Counted from the first letter of the stretch, positions 1 to 7,447 are shown. The stretch is 9,137 bases of DNA from an uncultured Eubacteriaceae bacterium (GCA_937914785.1 CALGIV010000151.1:1-9137), one strand, 5' to 3'. Translations and numbers: made by a program. Notes: a model not told the origin generated them from the letters alone.

Positions 1-615
1 TTTCGCACCGTTTGCCTGATATAGCCTGCGGATACGGAATAATAATATCGGTATGACGATCGTCATATACTGCGCGAGCTTATTCGGGTTATTGAAAATG
101 CCGCTGTATTGCACGATTCGAAAAGGCCCGAAGAACAGGCAGAGGAAAATAAAGATCGTGAAGAACCCGACTACCGCCTTTTCGAGCAAGACGACAAACG
201 GTGCAAACTTTCCTCGATTGCCCCACACGATAAAGAAACAGGGCATCAGCACTAAAAACAACACCGCGTTCATCAGCCAGTCTTCGGAATACAAAATGCC
301 GGACAACAAGATGAGCAGTCCGCATAAAAACCAAAGAACGGTCATCGGCTTGTTCAGATGTACTCTTTTCATTTTTCCTCTGGCCGAAAAGAGAATTGCA
401 ATGCCGAACAACAGACAGGCCGCTGCAAAGATATATAAATATCTGAATTTGATGCGAAAAGCATACTGGCCGATGATGCAGGGGATCATATTCAACAGAA
501 AGAGCGCGACAATTACAACCCTGTCCCGGTTTTTATCCTTCATCCCCGCAAAAGGCCGCGTGAACAAATTTATAAAAAATATCAAAAAACTCTGATATGC
601 ATCTATGACTTTCAT
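1..615 (-). CDS. O-antigen ligase/polymerase-type membrane protein, partial (3' end outside window)
   Basis: The reading frame is open from an ATG at 615 to the window edge and gives the first 205 residues. It is strongly hydrophobic, with about six likely membrane segments (roughly residues 32-50, 57-77, 91-108, 114-131, 146-163 and 183-195). The stretch YSGIFNNPNKLAQYM at 170-184 resembles the conserved region of the Wzy/WaaL (O-antigen ligase/polymerase) superfamily, whose members join or polymerise undecaprenyl-linked glycans at the outer face of the inner membrane. The family is usually about 400 residues or more, so half or less is visible and the catalytic periplasmic loop is missing. 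The start codon overlaps the stop of the upstream glycosyltransferase (ATGA, 612-615), with a weak GAGG upstream, so translation is probably coupled. Whether it is a ligase, a polymerase or another polysaccharide membrane protein cannot be decided from this part. Confidence 0.75.
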   Translation of the reverse strand, partial: MKVIDAYQSFLIFFINLFTRPFAGMKDKNRDRVVIVALFLLNMIPCIIGQYAFRIKFRYLYIFAAACLLFGIAILFSARGKMKRVHLNKPMTVLWFLCGLLILLSGILYSEDWLMNAVLFLVLMPCFFIVWGNRGKFAPFVVLLEKAVVGFFTIFIFLCLFFGPFRIVQYSGIFNNPNKLAQYMTIVIPILLFRIRRLYQANGAK

Positions 616-1748
616 CGTGTAATTAACCTCGTAAACAATGCGATATTGGCTTTTGCATTTTTCATCCACGTGTATTCTGCTGCATCACGCATCGCATTTG
701 TTATTATTTTGTCAAAATAGGCGTCTTCTTCAAATGCCTTTAAAATATATTTTACAATTTCTTCCGTATTATTCGGTTGGATCAAAATGCCGTTTTCTTC
801 GTGCCGGATAATATCTTCAATGCCCTCACCTTTCGTGCCGATCGTAAAACAACCGCTCGCCATCGCTTCCAGATACACGATGCCCAATCCCTCAGGGCTG
901 CTCGGCAATAAAAATACTTCACTTTTCCCCATCTGCTCAAGAACAGCTTTGTTGGCGATTTCGCCGGTAAAGACAACACTATCCGACAAATTCAATTCCG
1001 CACTCAGGCTTTTTAACGATTCTTCCAATACCCCTGTACCGATAATCGTCAGAGTCGCATCGGGATATTGCGCGAGCACTTGCCGGAACACATTCAGCGT
1101 AATATCGAAATTCTTTGCCTTAATCAAATGCCCGACGGATATTATACTGCGCGGCGTCTTTTTCTGCAAGGAAATATTCTTACTTTCAAATCCGTTGTGA
1201 ATTACCGTCACGTGCAGTTCGGGCGACTGCGCTTTTAAAAGGCGCCGAAGCTTACTGCTTACCGCAACGACAGCATCCGCCCTCTTGCAAATACCGACGA
1301 TATAGTCCGCCTTACCGGCCGCGATTTCAAGCGCCGTATCGGAGCCGTGCGTCGTGATGACGACGGGAATACCGTATGCTTCTTTGAGCCGCACGGCAAG
1401 GTTGCCTTCAAAACCGATCATATGCGCCTGAATGATATCCGGCTCAAACCCGCTTCTGCGGATTTGCAGGAACATCTTTTTAATTGCCCGATACGCCAAA
1501 GTATTGTTTGCACCGTATTTGCCATAATTGGATAAAGACAAATGCTTTACATAATACACTTTTACGCCGTCGATAATCTGTTCGCTCTTTCCTTTTATCT
1601 GCGCGTTTACCCCGCCCTTAAACCGCGTCATCGGACACAGCACGACGACACGGTGCCCCAGTTCTGCATACGTTTTAGCCTGGTCGTGCACAAACCGGTT
1701 ATATGGGCTGCTGTCATACTGAAAGTGCGCGATAATGAGGATATTCAT
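612..1748 (-). CDS. Glycosyltransferase, family 4 type (GT-B fold)
   Basis: A 378-residue protein of normal length for a GT4 retaining glycosyltransferase, expected to move a sugar from a nucleotide-sugar donor to a lipid-linked glycan at the cytoplasmic face of the membrane. The N-terminal Rossmann half (about 1-180) begins with the beta strand MNILIIAHF and contains THGSD at 133-137. The hinge carries IHNGF at 183-187, and the C-terminal half begins with SVGHLIKAKNFD at 204-215. The donor-binding EX7E motif is present as E286 and E294 in SSPEGLGIVYLEAMASG. No membrane segment or signal peptide is seen. It overlaps the upstream glycosyltransferase by ATGA (1745-1748) and the downstream membrane gene in the same way, so it is the middle gene of a coupled polysaccharide operon. 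Donor and acceptor cannot be told from sequence. Confidence 0.92.
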   Translation of the reverse strand: MNILIIAHFQYDSSPYNRFVHDQAKTYAELGHRVVVLCPMTRFKGGVNAQIKGKSEQIIDGVKVYYVKHLSLSNYGKYGANNTLAYRAIKKMFLQIRRSGFEPDIIQAHMIGFEGNLAVRLKEAYGIPVVITTHGSDTALEIAAGKADYIVGICKRADAVVAVSSKLRRLLKAQSPELHVTVIHNGFESKNISLQKKTPRSIISVGHLIKAKNFDITLNVFRQVLAQYPDATLTIIGTGVLEESLKSLSAELNLSDSVVFTGEIANKAVLEQMGKSEVFLLPSSPEGLGIVYLEAMASGCFTIGTKGEGIEDIIRHEENGILIQPNNTEEIVKYILKAFEEDAYFDKIITNAMRDAAEYTWMKNAKANIALFTRLITR

Positions 1749-2893
1749 CTCTTTTCACCACGTATCGTTTCGACATACAACTCCTCATACGTCGCCGCGA
1801 TATGCGTCCAATCAAACACATCGACCTTTTCGACGCAATTCGCTGCGATTTGCTCGTAATCCGCCAGGATGCGCTTGACGCAAGAGACCATTTCATCCAC
1901 ATTGTCGAATTTTGTCGAATAGCCGACGACGCCGTCGGCAAAATACTGGTCAAACCCCTGCCCGCGCGTGTAGATAACCGGCAGCGCCTGACTGAGTGCC
2001 TCGGCATAAACCAGACCGAATGTCTCATATTTCGACGGCATAATAAAAATATCCGCTTCGCGGTAATAGTCGACGATGGCCTCTTTTGGCGAGTACGGCG
2101 TATACGTCACAAAGTCGTATCGCGCCTCCAGGCCAGCGTACTTTTCTTCAACGATACGCCCGATCACGTGATAAGAGACATCGTAGCCCTGCTCAATCAA
2201 CCGCTCACACACGCTGATCGTCGTGTGAATATTCTTATTATCCCGAAGCTCGCCGACGTAGATCAACCGCACCTTACCGTCCTGCGGCTTCTTCCGGCCG
2301 CCATACTTATTTTCAAGCCAGAAAGGATTGATGCCATTTGGAATAACGTATGACCTCTCCCTGAGCGACTGCCTGTCCTCAGGCGGAAGATAAGTCTCTA
2401 TCGTATGATCGAGATAAGCGGGAGAAAGAAAAATGACCTTGGTGGCATTTTTTAAAATTTTTCTACCGAGGCCGCGCAAATGCACCATCCATTTGAAGAA
2501 GACGTTGACGTCTGTATTGCGCACTGCCACGATGTAAGGAATGCGGTACTCCAAAAACAGCTGATAAGCGATATATCCGTTTGAAAACAGAGAATGAGCG
2601 TGCAATACTTCATATTCCGCAACGTCGACCTTTTTTCGTATGTCGTCGTATACCTTCTTGTGTTTCAAATGAAAAAACGCCCTGTCTAGGCTCGTAAAAC
2701 AAGGCGAGATGACCAGGGAATCCTCCCTGGTCAGTGGATTGTTTTCCCTGACATTGCAGAACACATAAGTTTTATGCTGCACCCTATCATCCAGTGCATC
2801 GAACAGTTGTTTATATAAATTCGTTCCCAGATAGTAAGAACACAGTTGAAGAACTTTCATCTTTTGTTTCAATGCCAGAAAAAATACGCGCAT
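1745..2893 (-). CDS. Glycosyltransferase, family 4 type (GT-B fold)
   Basis: A 382-residue GT4-type glycosyltransferase, the first gene of the leftward polysaccharide operon. The N-terminal domain has HAHSLFSNGYIAYQ near 98-111, a segment that often follows the acceptor-side strand in this family. PNGINPFW (185-192) and IYVGELRDNKN (211-221) mark the domain hinge and the start of the donor domain. The EX7E pair is E290 and E298 in KYETFGLVYAEAL. Two starts are possible. ATG at 2893 has a good ribosome site (GGGAG, four bases upstream). ATG at 2860 gives the more typical N-terminus MKVLQLCSYY but has only a weak A-rich site. I chose 2893. The gene is distinct in sequence from the next glycosyltransferase, so the two probably add different sugars. 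Specificity is unknown. Confidence 0.92.
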   Translation of the reverse strand: MRVFFLALKQKMKVLQLCSYYLGTNLYKQLFDALDDRVQHKTYVFCNVRENNPLTREDSLVISPCFTSLDRAFFHLKHKKVYDDIRKKVDVAEYEVLHAHSLFSNGYIAYQLFLEYRIPYIVAVRNTDVNVFFKWMVHLRGLGRKILKNATKVIFLSPAYLDHTIETYLPPEDRQSLRERSYVIPNGINPFWLENKYGGRKKPQDGKVRLIYVGELRDNKNIHTTISVCERLIEQGYDVSYHVIGRIVEEKYAGLEARYDFVTYTPYSPKEAIVDYYREADIFIMPSKYETFGLVYAEALSQALPVIYTRGQGFDQYFADGVVGYSTKFDNVDEMVSCVKRILADYEQIAANCVEKVDVFDWTHIAATYEELYVETIRGEKR

Positions 2894-2911
2894 TGAACTC
2901 CCGTTTTATTG

Positions 2912-2928
2912 ATTTGCCGGCAGCAAAT
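2912..2928 (-). repeat. Short inverted repeat in the 5' leader of the glycosyltransferase operon
   Basis: ATTTGC and GCAAAT (2912-2917 and 2923-2928) are perfect 6-base complements around a 5-base loop. It lies within the predicted untranslated leader, between the leftward -10 box and the start codon at 2893, so it could form a small hairpin near the mRNA 5' end. There is no U-tract, so it is not a terminator. It may have no function. Confidence 0.35.
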
Positions 2929-2936
2929 TATGGCTC

Positions 2937-2965
2937 ATGATACCACACGCCGCCCCCTTCGTCAA
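2937..2965 (-). promoter_or_regulatory. Sigma70-type promoter for the leftward polysaccharide operon
   Basis: On the minus strand, TTGACG (2965-2960) and TATCAT (2942-2937) are separated by exactly 17 bases. Each box matches the consensus at five of six positions. Transcription would start near 2930, giving a leader of about 37 bases before the ATG at 2893. It is the best -35/-10 pair in this gap for leftward transcription. Confidence 0.75.
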
Positions 2966-3011
2966 GTTTGCCTCTTCATTGAAAAAGTATCAGAAATACT
3001 CTTATGCAGTA

Positions 3012-3040
3012 ATATTTTCTCACGTATCTGATGAAAATAT
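3012..3040. promoter_or_regulatory. AT-rich dyad overlapping the ppaC promoter (candidate operator)
   Basis: ATATTTTC (3012-3019) and GAAAATAT (3033-3040) are perfect 8-base inverted repeats. TCA (3020-3022) and TGA (3029-3031) extend the symmetry inward with one unpaired base. The dyad covers the expected -35 region and ends on the first base of the TGn extension of the ppaC -10 element. That position suits a repressor or activator site. A second small dyad, AGTAT-CAGAA-ATACT, lies at 2986-3000. I do not recognise the cognate regulator. Confidence 0.4.
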
Positions 3041-3048
3041 GTTAAAAT
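3040..3048 (+). promoter_or_regulatory. Extended -10 promoter for ppaC
   Basis: TGTTAAAAT contains the TGn extension and a TAAAAT -10 box matching the consensus at five of six positions. No good -35 box lies at 17 bases, which is usual for extended -10 promoters. Transcription would start around 3055, giving a short leader that contains the ribosome site at 3077-3080. Confidence 0.55.
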
Positions 3049-3076
3049 AAAGACAAGATTGATAAATCAAACGAAT

Positions 3077-3080
3077 GGAG
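3077..3080 (+). promoter_or_regulatory. Ribosome binding site that sets the ppaC start
   Basis: GGAG is one base from the ATG at 3082 but seven bases from the ATG at 3088. Only the latter has workable spacing, so the gene is called from 3088 and not from the in-frame ATG two codons earlier. Confidence 0.75.
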
Positions 3081-3087
3081 TATGCTT

Positions 3088-4698
3088 ATGGACAGTATTT
3101 TCATTTTTGGTCATAAAAAACCCGATACCGACTCGGTAACGGCGGCCATCAGCCTTTCTTACTTAAAAAATGCGTTGGGTGAAAAAACAGAACCGAAAGT
3201 ATTGGGTGCAATCAACAACGAAACGCAGTTTGTATTGAACCATTTCGATGTAAAAGAGCCTGAGTATTTAAACAATGTAAAGCTGCAAATAAAGGATTTA
3301 AAATACCATAAGGATTACTACTTAAATAATAAAAGCTCGATCTTCGACTGCTACGCTTACATGAACCTGCGCGATACGACCGGCGTGCCCATCGTCGATG
3401 AAAGCAACGCCTTAATCGGTCTGGCTACAATTAAAGATATTTCGCGCTACATCATCAGCTATGCCTCCAACTGTCTGAACACGTCTTATGAAAATATCTT
3501 AAAGTGCCTGGAAGCCGAAGCGCTGTCATGCTGCATCGATGAAGTGGCCGGCGAAGTCCTTACCGGCTCGTTTCAGCAAGCGGACGAAAATATCCGCTTA
3601 AACAGCGAGACGATTTTGCTTGTCGGCGACCGCATCGACATCATCAAGGAGGCGATCCGGCGCGGCGTCAAACTCATCATCTTAATCGACGGCTGGACGG
3701 TTTCGAAAGAGTTGATTGCCAAAGCCGATAAAAACCGCGTATCGATGATGACGACGAAGCTCTCGGCATTTGAAGCGACGCGTATGCTGGAGCTGTCGAA
3801 CTATATCGGTATCATCTTAAAAGGCCAGAAACCCAAATGCATCTATGCCACAGACTTCGTCTCCGACTTTTTGGAACTGACGAACAAATACCACCACACA
3901 AACTACCCTGTGCTCGACAAAGACGGCCTGTGCCTGGGGATGGTGCGCTTAAACGATATTGCAAACAAACAGCAGAAACGCGTGATCTTAGTCGATCACA
4001 ACGAAGCCGGACAAAGCGCAGACGGCCTTGAGGAGGCTGAAATCGTCGAAATCGTCGACCATCACAAGCTGGGCGGGCTGGAGACCAAAGCACCGATTAG
4101 CTTCGTCAACCGCGCTTTGGGAAGCACAAACTCGGTCATCTATCTGCTATACAAGGAAAATGATATTCTCATCCCGCCTTATATCGCCGGATTGATGCTG
4201 TCGGGCATCATTTCAGATACGTTGTTGTTCAGCTCACCGACGACGACGGAAGAAGATAAAAAAATCGCCGAAAAACTGGCTCAAACTGCCGATATCGATA
4301 TCGAAGCGTATGGGCTTCAAATGTTAAAAGCCGGCACGTCACTAAAAGGATTTACGAAAGAAGAGATTCTCTACAACGATTTTAAAGACTTTAACATCGC
4401 CAATAAAAAAGTCGGCGTCGGCCAGGTCAATACGATGAATTATGCGGAGATTGAGGCGGAGCTGGAGGACTACATCGCGCTTATCGACGAGACGGCAAAG
4501 AAAGAAGGCTATCACTTGATGGTGCTGTTCTTTACCGACATCTTAACCAACGGCTCCTATATGGTCTATAATGTTGCCGGCGAAGAAACGCTAAAAGGCG
4601 CCTTTAATATTACAAAACTCAGGCAAGGCCATTTCCTGCCGGATATTGTATCGCGTAAAAAACAGATTATTCCCGTGATTATGGATGAGATGAACTAA
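3088..4698 (+). CDS. ppaC: Manganese-dependent inorganic pyrophosphatase with CBS and DRTGG domains
   Basis: A 536-residue family II (DHH superfamily) pyrophosphatase, which hydrolyses pyrophosphate to phosphate in the cytoplasm using Mn2+ or Co2+. The N-terminal motif FGHKKPDTDS (about 7-16) supplies metal ligands H9, D13 and D15. VDHNE (302-306) and DHHK (324-327) complete the DHH site, SDTLLFSSPT follows near 376-385, and SRKKQIIP near 522-529 is the C-terminal substrate-binding motif. Between the first motif and VDHNE lies a long insert: a CBS domain (about 70-125), a DRTGG-type region (about 135-235) and a second CBS domain (about 240-298). Plain family II enzymes are about 310 residues, so the insert explains the length. 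In characterised relatives the CBS domains bind AMP/ADP (inhibiting) or ATP (activating), and DRTGG forms respond to diadenosine polyphosphates. Similar regulation here is inferred. It is the first gene of the rightward cluster. Confidence 0.96.
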   Translation: MDSIFIFGHKKPDTDSVTAAISLSYLKNALGEKTEPKVLGAINNETQFVLNHFDVKEPEYLNNVKLQIKDLKYHKDYYLNNKSSIFDCYAYMNLRDTTGVPIVDESNALIGLATIKDISRYIISYASNCLNTSYENILKCLEAEALSCCIDEVAGEVLTGSFQQADENIRLNSETILLVGDRIDIIKEAIRRGVKLIILIDGWTVSKELIAKADKNRVSMMTTKLSAFEATRMLELSNYIGIILKGQKPKCIYATDFVSDFLELTNKYHHTNYPVLDKDGLCLGMVRLNDIANKQQKRVILVDHNEAGQSADGLEEAEIVEIVDHHKLGGLETKAPISFVNRALGSTNSVIYLLYKENDILIPPYIAGLMLSGIISDTLLFSSPTTTEEDKKIAEKLAQTADIDIEAYGLQMLKAGTSLKGFTKEEILYNDFKDFNIANKKVGVGQVNTMNYAEIEAELEDYIALIDETAKKEGYHLMVLFFTDILTNGSYMVYNVAGEETLKGAFNITKLRQGHFLPDIVSRKKQIIPVIMDEMN

Positions 4699-4709
4699 GA
4701 GGCAAAACG

Positions 4710-5687
4710 ATGAAAAGTGGAAAGATAAACGACGATGTGCTGCGGCATATCGTCTTTGATAAAATCAGTGCCCGGCGCGATGAGGTACTCGTCGGCAGCG
4801 GCACGGGTATCGACAGCAGCATTATCGACTTGGGCGGCGATCTGCTGGCCATTACTACCGATCCGGTGACGGCCGCCGGCGCCAATATCGGTAAAGTCTG
4901 TGTCAACATTTGCTTAAACGACCTGGCCGCTTCCGGCGCAGAACCCGTCGCCATTATGGTCACGCTGCTCGCCCCGCCCGGCACAGCGCCAAAAGCGCTT
5001 ACCGCTCTGGTCGAAGAAATTGACACAGAGTGCGTCAAACTGAACATTCAGTTGGCCGGCGGACATACCGAAATCACCGATGCAGTCACGCGCATCGTGC
5101 TTTCTGCCACTGCGGTCGGGCGCAAAAGCCGCCTTTCTCCGGCACGCGTTACAGCCGGGGACTGGATCATTATGACAAAAGGCGCTGCTTACGAAGGCAG
5201 CGCTATTATTGCACACGACTTTGAAGAAAAGGCATTATCCGTCTTGACCGATAAGCAGACCGACTTTCTCAAAGGGCTGATTGATGCGCTTTCCGTCGTG
5301 CCCGAGGCCAAGATCGCACTGGCAAACGGCGCGTTGCTCATGCACGACATCACGGAGGGCGGTGTGCTGGGCGCGGCGTGGGAATTCGGTCAAACGGCGC
5401 AAAAAGGCGTTGAAATCCACTGCGATGATATTCTCATTCATCCGGAGACCACCACACTCTGCCAGGCGCTGAAACTGGATCCACTGCGCTTAATTTCCAG
5501 CGGTGCACTGCTGATTGCAGCGAAAGAAAGCGACGGCCGGCAGATCATCGACGCTCTTGAAAAAGCAGATATCCCCGCTCGGAAAATTGGTATCTTTACA
5601 GATGACAAAAACTGCTACTTATCCGGCGCAAAAAAATATCCTCTAAATCAGCCCGGACCGGACGAGTTGTATAAATTATTCGTATGA
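4710..5687 (+). CDS. AIR synthase-related (HypE/PurM-like) ATP-binding protein
   Basis: A 325-residue protein of the PurM/HypE/SelD/ThiL fold, whose members bind ATP and phosphorylate or dehydrate a substrate. The N-terminal half contains GTGIDSSIID (31-40), ITTDPV (48-53), a NICLNDLAASGAEP segment (66-79) and GGHTE (117-121). The C-terminal half contains the family's glycine-rich loop as MHDITEGGVLGAAWEFG (211-227). It is closest in appearance to HypE-like proteins, but it ends in DELYKLFV and lacks the C-terminal cysteine that HypE uses to carry the thiocarboxamide/cyano group, and no hydrogenase gene is near. So it is probably not a true HypE and its substrate is unknown. The ATG has AAGAGG seven bases upstream and follows the ppaC stop by 11 bases, which suggests cotranscription. 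Confidence 0.88.
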   Translation: MKSGKINDDVLRHIVFDKISARRDEVLVGSGTGIDSSIIDLGGDLLAITTDPVTAAGANIGKVCVNICLNDLAASGAEPVAIMVTLLAPPGTAPKALTALVEEIDTECVKLNIQLAGGHTEITDAVTRIVLSATAVGRKSRLSPARVTAGDWIIMTKGAAYEGSAIIAHDFEEKALSVLTDKQTDFLKGLIDALSVVPEAKIALANGALLMHDITEGGVLGAAWEFGQTAQKGVEIHCDDILIHPETTTLCQALKLDPLRLISSGALLIAAKESDGRQIIDALEKADIPARKIGIFTDDKNCYLSGAKKYPLNQPGPDELYKLFV

Positions 5688-5689
5688 AG

Positions 5690-5698
5690 TGATAAAAA
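5690..5698 (+). promoter_or_regulatory. Possible internal extended -10 promoter before the GerMN gene
   Basis: TGATAAAAA has the TGn extension but a -10 box matching the consensus at only four of six positions. Its downstream sequence repeats the 9-mer GACAAGATT at the same distance as in the ppaC promoter. It could provide secondary transcription of the GerMN-rph-rdgB part. The call is weak. Confidence 0.3.
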
Positions 5699-5724
5699 TA
5701 GGACAAGATTCATATATTGGCAAC

Positions 5725-5735
5725 AGGAGGTGATC
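5725..5735 (+). promoter_or_regulatory. Very strong ribosome binding site setting the GerMN start
   Basis: AGGAGGTGATC is an 11-base full match to the usual 16S rRNA anti-Shine-Dalgarno tail. An in-frame GTG at 5730 lies inside it and cannot be the start. The ATG at 5739 follows AGGAGG by eight bases and is the start used. Confidence 0.85.
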
Positions 5736-5738
5736 GCG

Positions 5739-6710
5739 ATGAAAAAACTCATCCCCCTGTTGCTGCTTGCATTTATCCTGTATTTTACGTATAATTATTT
5801 TTTAGGCGCGCTGGACAACCCTGCTGTCAGTAGCAATGGTAACAATAATTCAACCGCCGGAATCGATAAAACAACGTCTCCACAGGCAAACGTGCCGGCT
5901 ATCGATGCGCCGCCGGCCATCAATACGACGACTATGTTTTATCACACGGTCTATTACGCCGACGCAGAAGGCCATCTGGTGCCCGTGCTATGCACCTTTG
6001 AAAAGACACCGTCGCGCGCCAAAACAGCGCTTTCAGCGCTTGTCGACAACGCGCAAAACACGCAACAGATAAGCCCTTACGGCCTGCGTCCAACCATTCC
6101 GCAGGAAGTGACGATCTCGCTTGCGCTGAAAGAAGACGGCCTGATCAAAGTCGGCCTCGGCGCCGCAGTGATGCAGCTTGGCGACCCGGCTAAGGAGGAA
6201 GCACTGTTGAAAAGCATCGTCTACACGCTCACGGAATTCGACAACATTTCTGCAGTCGAATTCTTAATCGGCAGCCGGCCGGCAACAAGCCTTACCGGCG
6301 GCACGAATGCCTCGGGCACATTCCGCCGCGAGGACATCAACAGCACACAGGAAAAGAATACTTACCGGACAACCCTGTACACCTACGGGCTGTATTATCC
6401 GGATTACTATTTCTACCCACAGACCGTCTATACAGAAGAAGCCTGCTCAACAGTGGACGATATTCTTGCACTGTTGACGGCGCAGAGCACTTTTATCTTG
6501 AATGCGGACGATATCATCATCAGTGACACAATGACGCCGCAGCCAACTGTCGAGATTAGAAATACCAACTTATCGCAGGCGGAATTGACGGCTGTAAAAA
6601 AATGTATCCTGCTGACATTGCAGGAAAACACCAATATCAGTTCATGTACGATTCACGACGGACAACGCGTGGATACCTACGCGATGCCGATCGTCGCAAA
6701 TATGCTGTAA
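5739..6710 (+). CDS. Membrane-anchored GerMN domain protein (GerM-like)
   Basis: A 323-residue protein with an N-terminal hydrophobic segment (about 4-23, after MKK) and no lipobox cysteine, so it is likely a signal anchor rather than a lipoprotein. A low-complexity Asn/Thr/Pro/Ala linker (about 30-63) precedes a GerMN domain (about 67-179), recognisable by YYADAEGHLVPV, the IPQEV segment and IVYTLTEFDNISAVEF (160-175). A second, more divergent GerMN-like unit spans about 210-313. In Bacillus subtilis, GerM has two such domains, acts in sporulation and germination, and is encoded directly upstream of rph, as here. GerMN domains also occur in non-sporulating bacteria, so the role is probably envelope- or peptidoglycan-related and not certain. 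The gene ends 10 bases before rph. Confidence 0.85.
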   Translation: MKKLIPLLLLAFILYFTYNYFLGALDNPAVSSNGNNNSTAGIDKTTSPQANVPAIDAPPAINTTTMFYHTVYYADAEGHLVPVLCTFEKTPSRAKTALSALVDNAQNTQQISPYGLRPTIPQEVTISLALKEDGLIKVGLGAAVMQLGDPAKEEALLKSIVYTLTEFDNISAVEFLIGSRPATSLTGGTNASGTFRREDINSTQEKNTYRTTLYTYGLYYPDYYFYPQTVYTEEACSTVDDILALLTAQSTFILNADDIIISDTMTPQPTVEIRNTNLSQAELTAVKKCILLTLQENTNISSCTIHDGQRVDTYAMPIVANML

Positions 6711-6720
6711 AGGAGCAAGC

Positions 6721-7443
6721 ATGCCCAGATTAGACAACAGAAATAATAACGAACTCAGGAAAATTGAAATCACGCGCCACTACACGAAATTCGCTCCCGG
6801 CTCCGTGCTGATTTGCTTTGGCGAGACCAAAGTGATCTGTACGGCTATTTACGAAGAAAAGGTGCCGCCTTTTTTAAAAGGCTCCGGCCAGGGCTGGATC
6901 AGTGCCGAATACGCGATGCTGCCCTCTTCCGTTACCGTGCGCAAACAGCGCGACATCAACAAAGGGCGCCTGGATGGCCGCAGTGCAGAAATTCAGCGTT
7001 TGATCGGTCGTGCTTTGCGCTCCGTCGTCAATTTAAAAATGCTTGGTGAACGCACGATCTGGCTCGACTGCGACGTGTTACAGGCCGACGGCGGCACACG
7101 CACTGCCGCGATCACCGGCGCATACATCGCGCTCCGCGACTGTATTGATCATATGACCAAAATGAAGCTTTTGAAAACTTCGCCGCTTCAGTGTGCTGTC
7201 GCCGCGATCAGCTGCGGCATTTTAAACGATGAGGTACTGCTCGACCTGTGTTACAGCGAAGACAGCGAAGCACAAGCCGATATGAATATCGTTATGACGG
7301 ATACCGGTGAATTCATCGAAATGCAGGGCACCGGCGAAAAGCGTCCGGTCCGCTACGACGAACTGATGGACATGCTCGATATGGCCAAGCTCGGCATCGA
7401 GCAAATCTTTTACCATCAATACAACGCGCTGGAAAAGGAGTAA
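6721..7443 (+). CDS. rph: Ribonuclease PH
   Basis: A 240-residue phosphorolytic 3'-5' exoribonuclease that trims tRNA 3' ends, using phosphate and releasing nucleoside diphosphates; the family forms hexamers. Recognised by RLDNR near the N-terminus (usually RxDGR, here Asn for Gly at 6), GSGQGWISAEYAMLP (54-68), the phosphate-site arginine R74 in SSVTVRKQR, GRSAEIQRLIGRALR (86-100), and DCDVLQADGGTRT (116-128) with T126 and R127 for phosphate binding. Length is normal. AAGGAG at 6710-6715 lies five bases before the ATG. The neighbours, GerM-like upstream and rdgB downstream, match the Bacillus order. The tRNA genes about 1.1 kb downstream are potential substrates, but that placement may be chance. 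Confidence 0.97.
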   Translation: MPRLDNRNNNELRKIEITRHYTKFAPGSVLICFGETKVICTAIYEEKVPPFLKGSGQGWISAEYAMLPSSVTVRKQRDINKGRLDGRSAEIQRLIGRALRSVVNLKMLGERTIWLDCDVLQADGGTRTAAITGAYIALRDCIDHMTKMKLLKTSPLQCAVAAISCGILNDEVLLDLCYSEDSEAQADMNIVMTDTGEFIEMQGTGEKRPVRYDELMDMLDMAKLGIEQIFYHQYNALEKE

Positions 7444-7447
7444 CCCG

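Noticed and set aside
53..595. Plus-strand frame of 180 codons
   Set aside because: It lies opposite the ligase/polymerase-type gene. Its translation has no family signature, while the minus strand gives membrane segments and YSGIFNNPNK.
2894..3087. Riboswitch in the divergent intergenic region
   Set aside because: The predicted leaders are only about 35 bases long, and no known aptamer pattern is visible.
4710..5687. Annotation as hypE, selD or thiL
   Set aside because: The HypE C-terminal cysteine is absent, I do not see the Cys/Sec and lysine N-terminal motif of SelD, and the GGHTE/HDITEGG pattern does not fit ThiL well. A family-level call is safer.
5730..5738. GTG at 5730 as start of the GerMN gene
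   Set aside because: The codon lies within the Shine-Dalgarno sequence; the ATG at 5739 has correct spacing.
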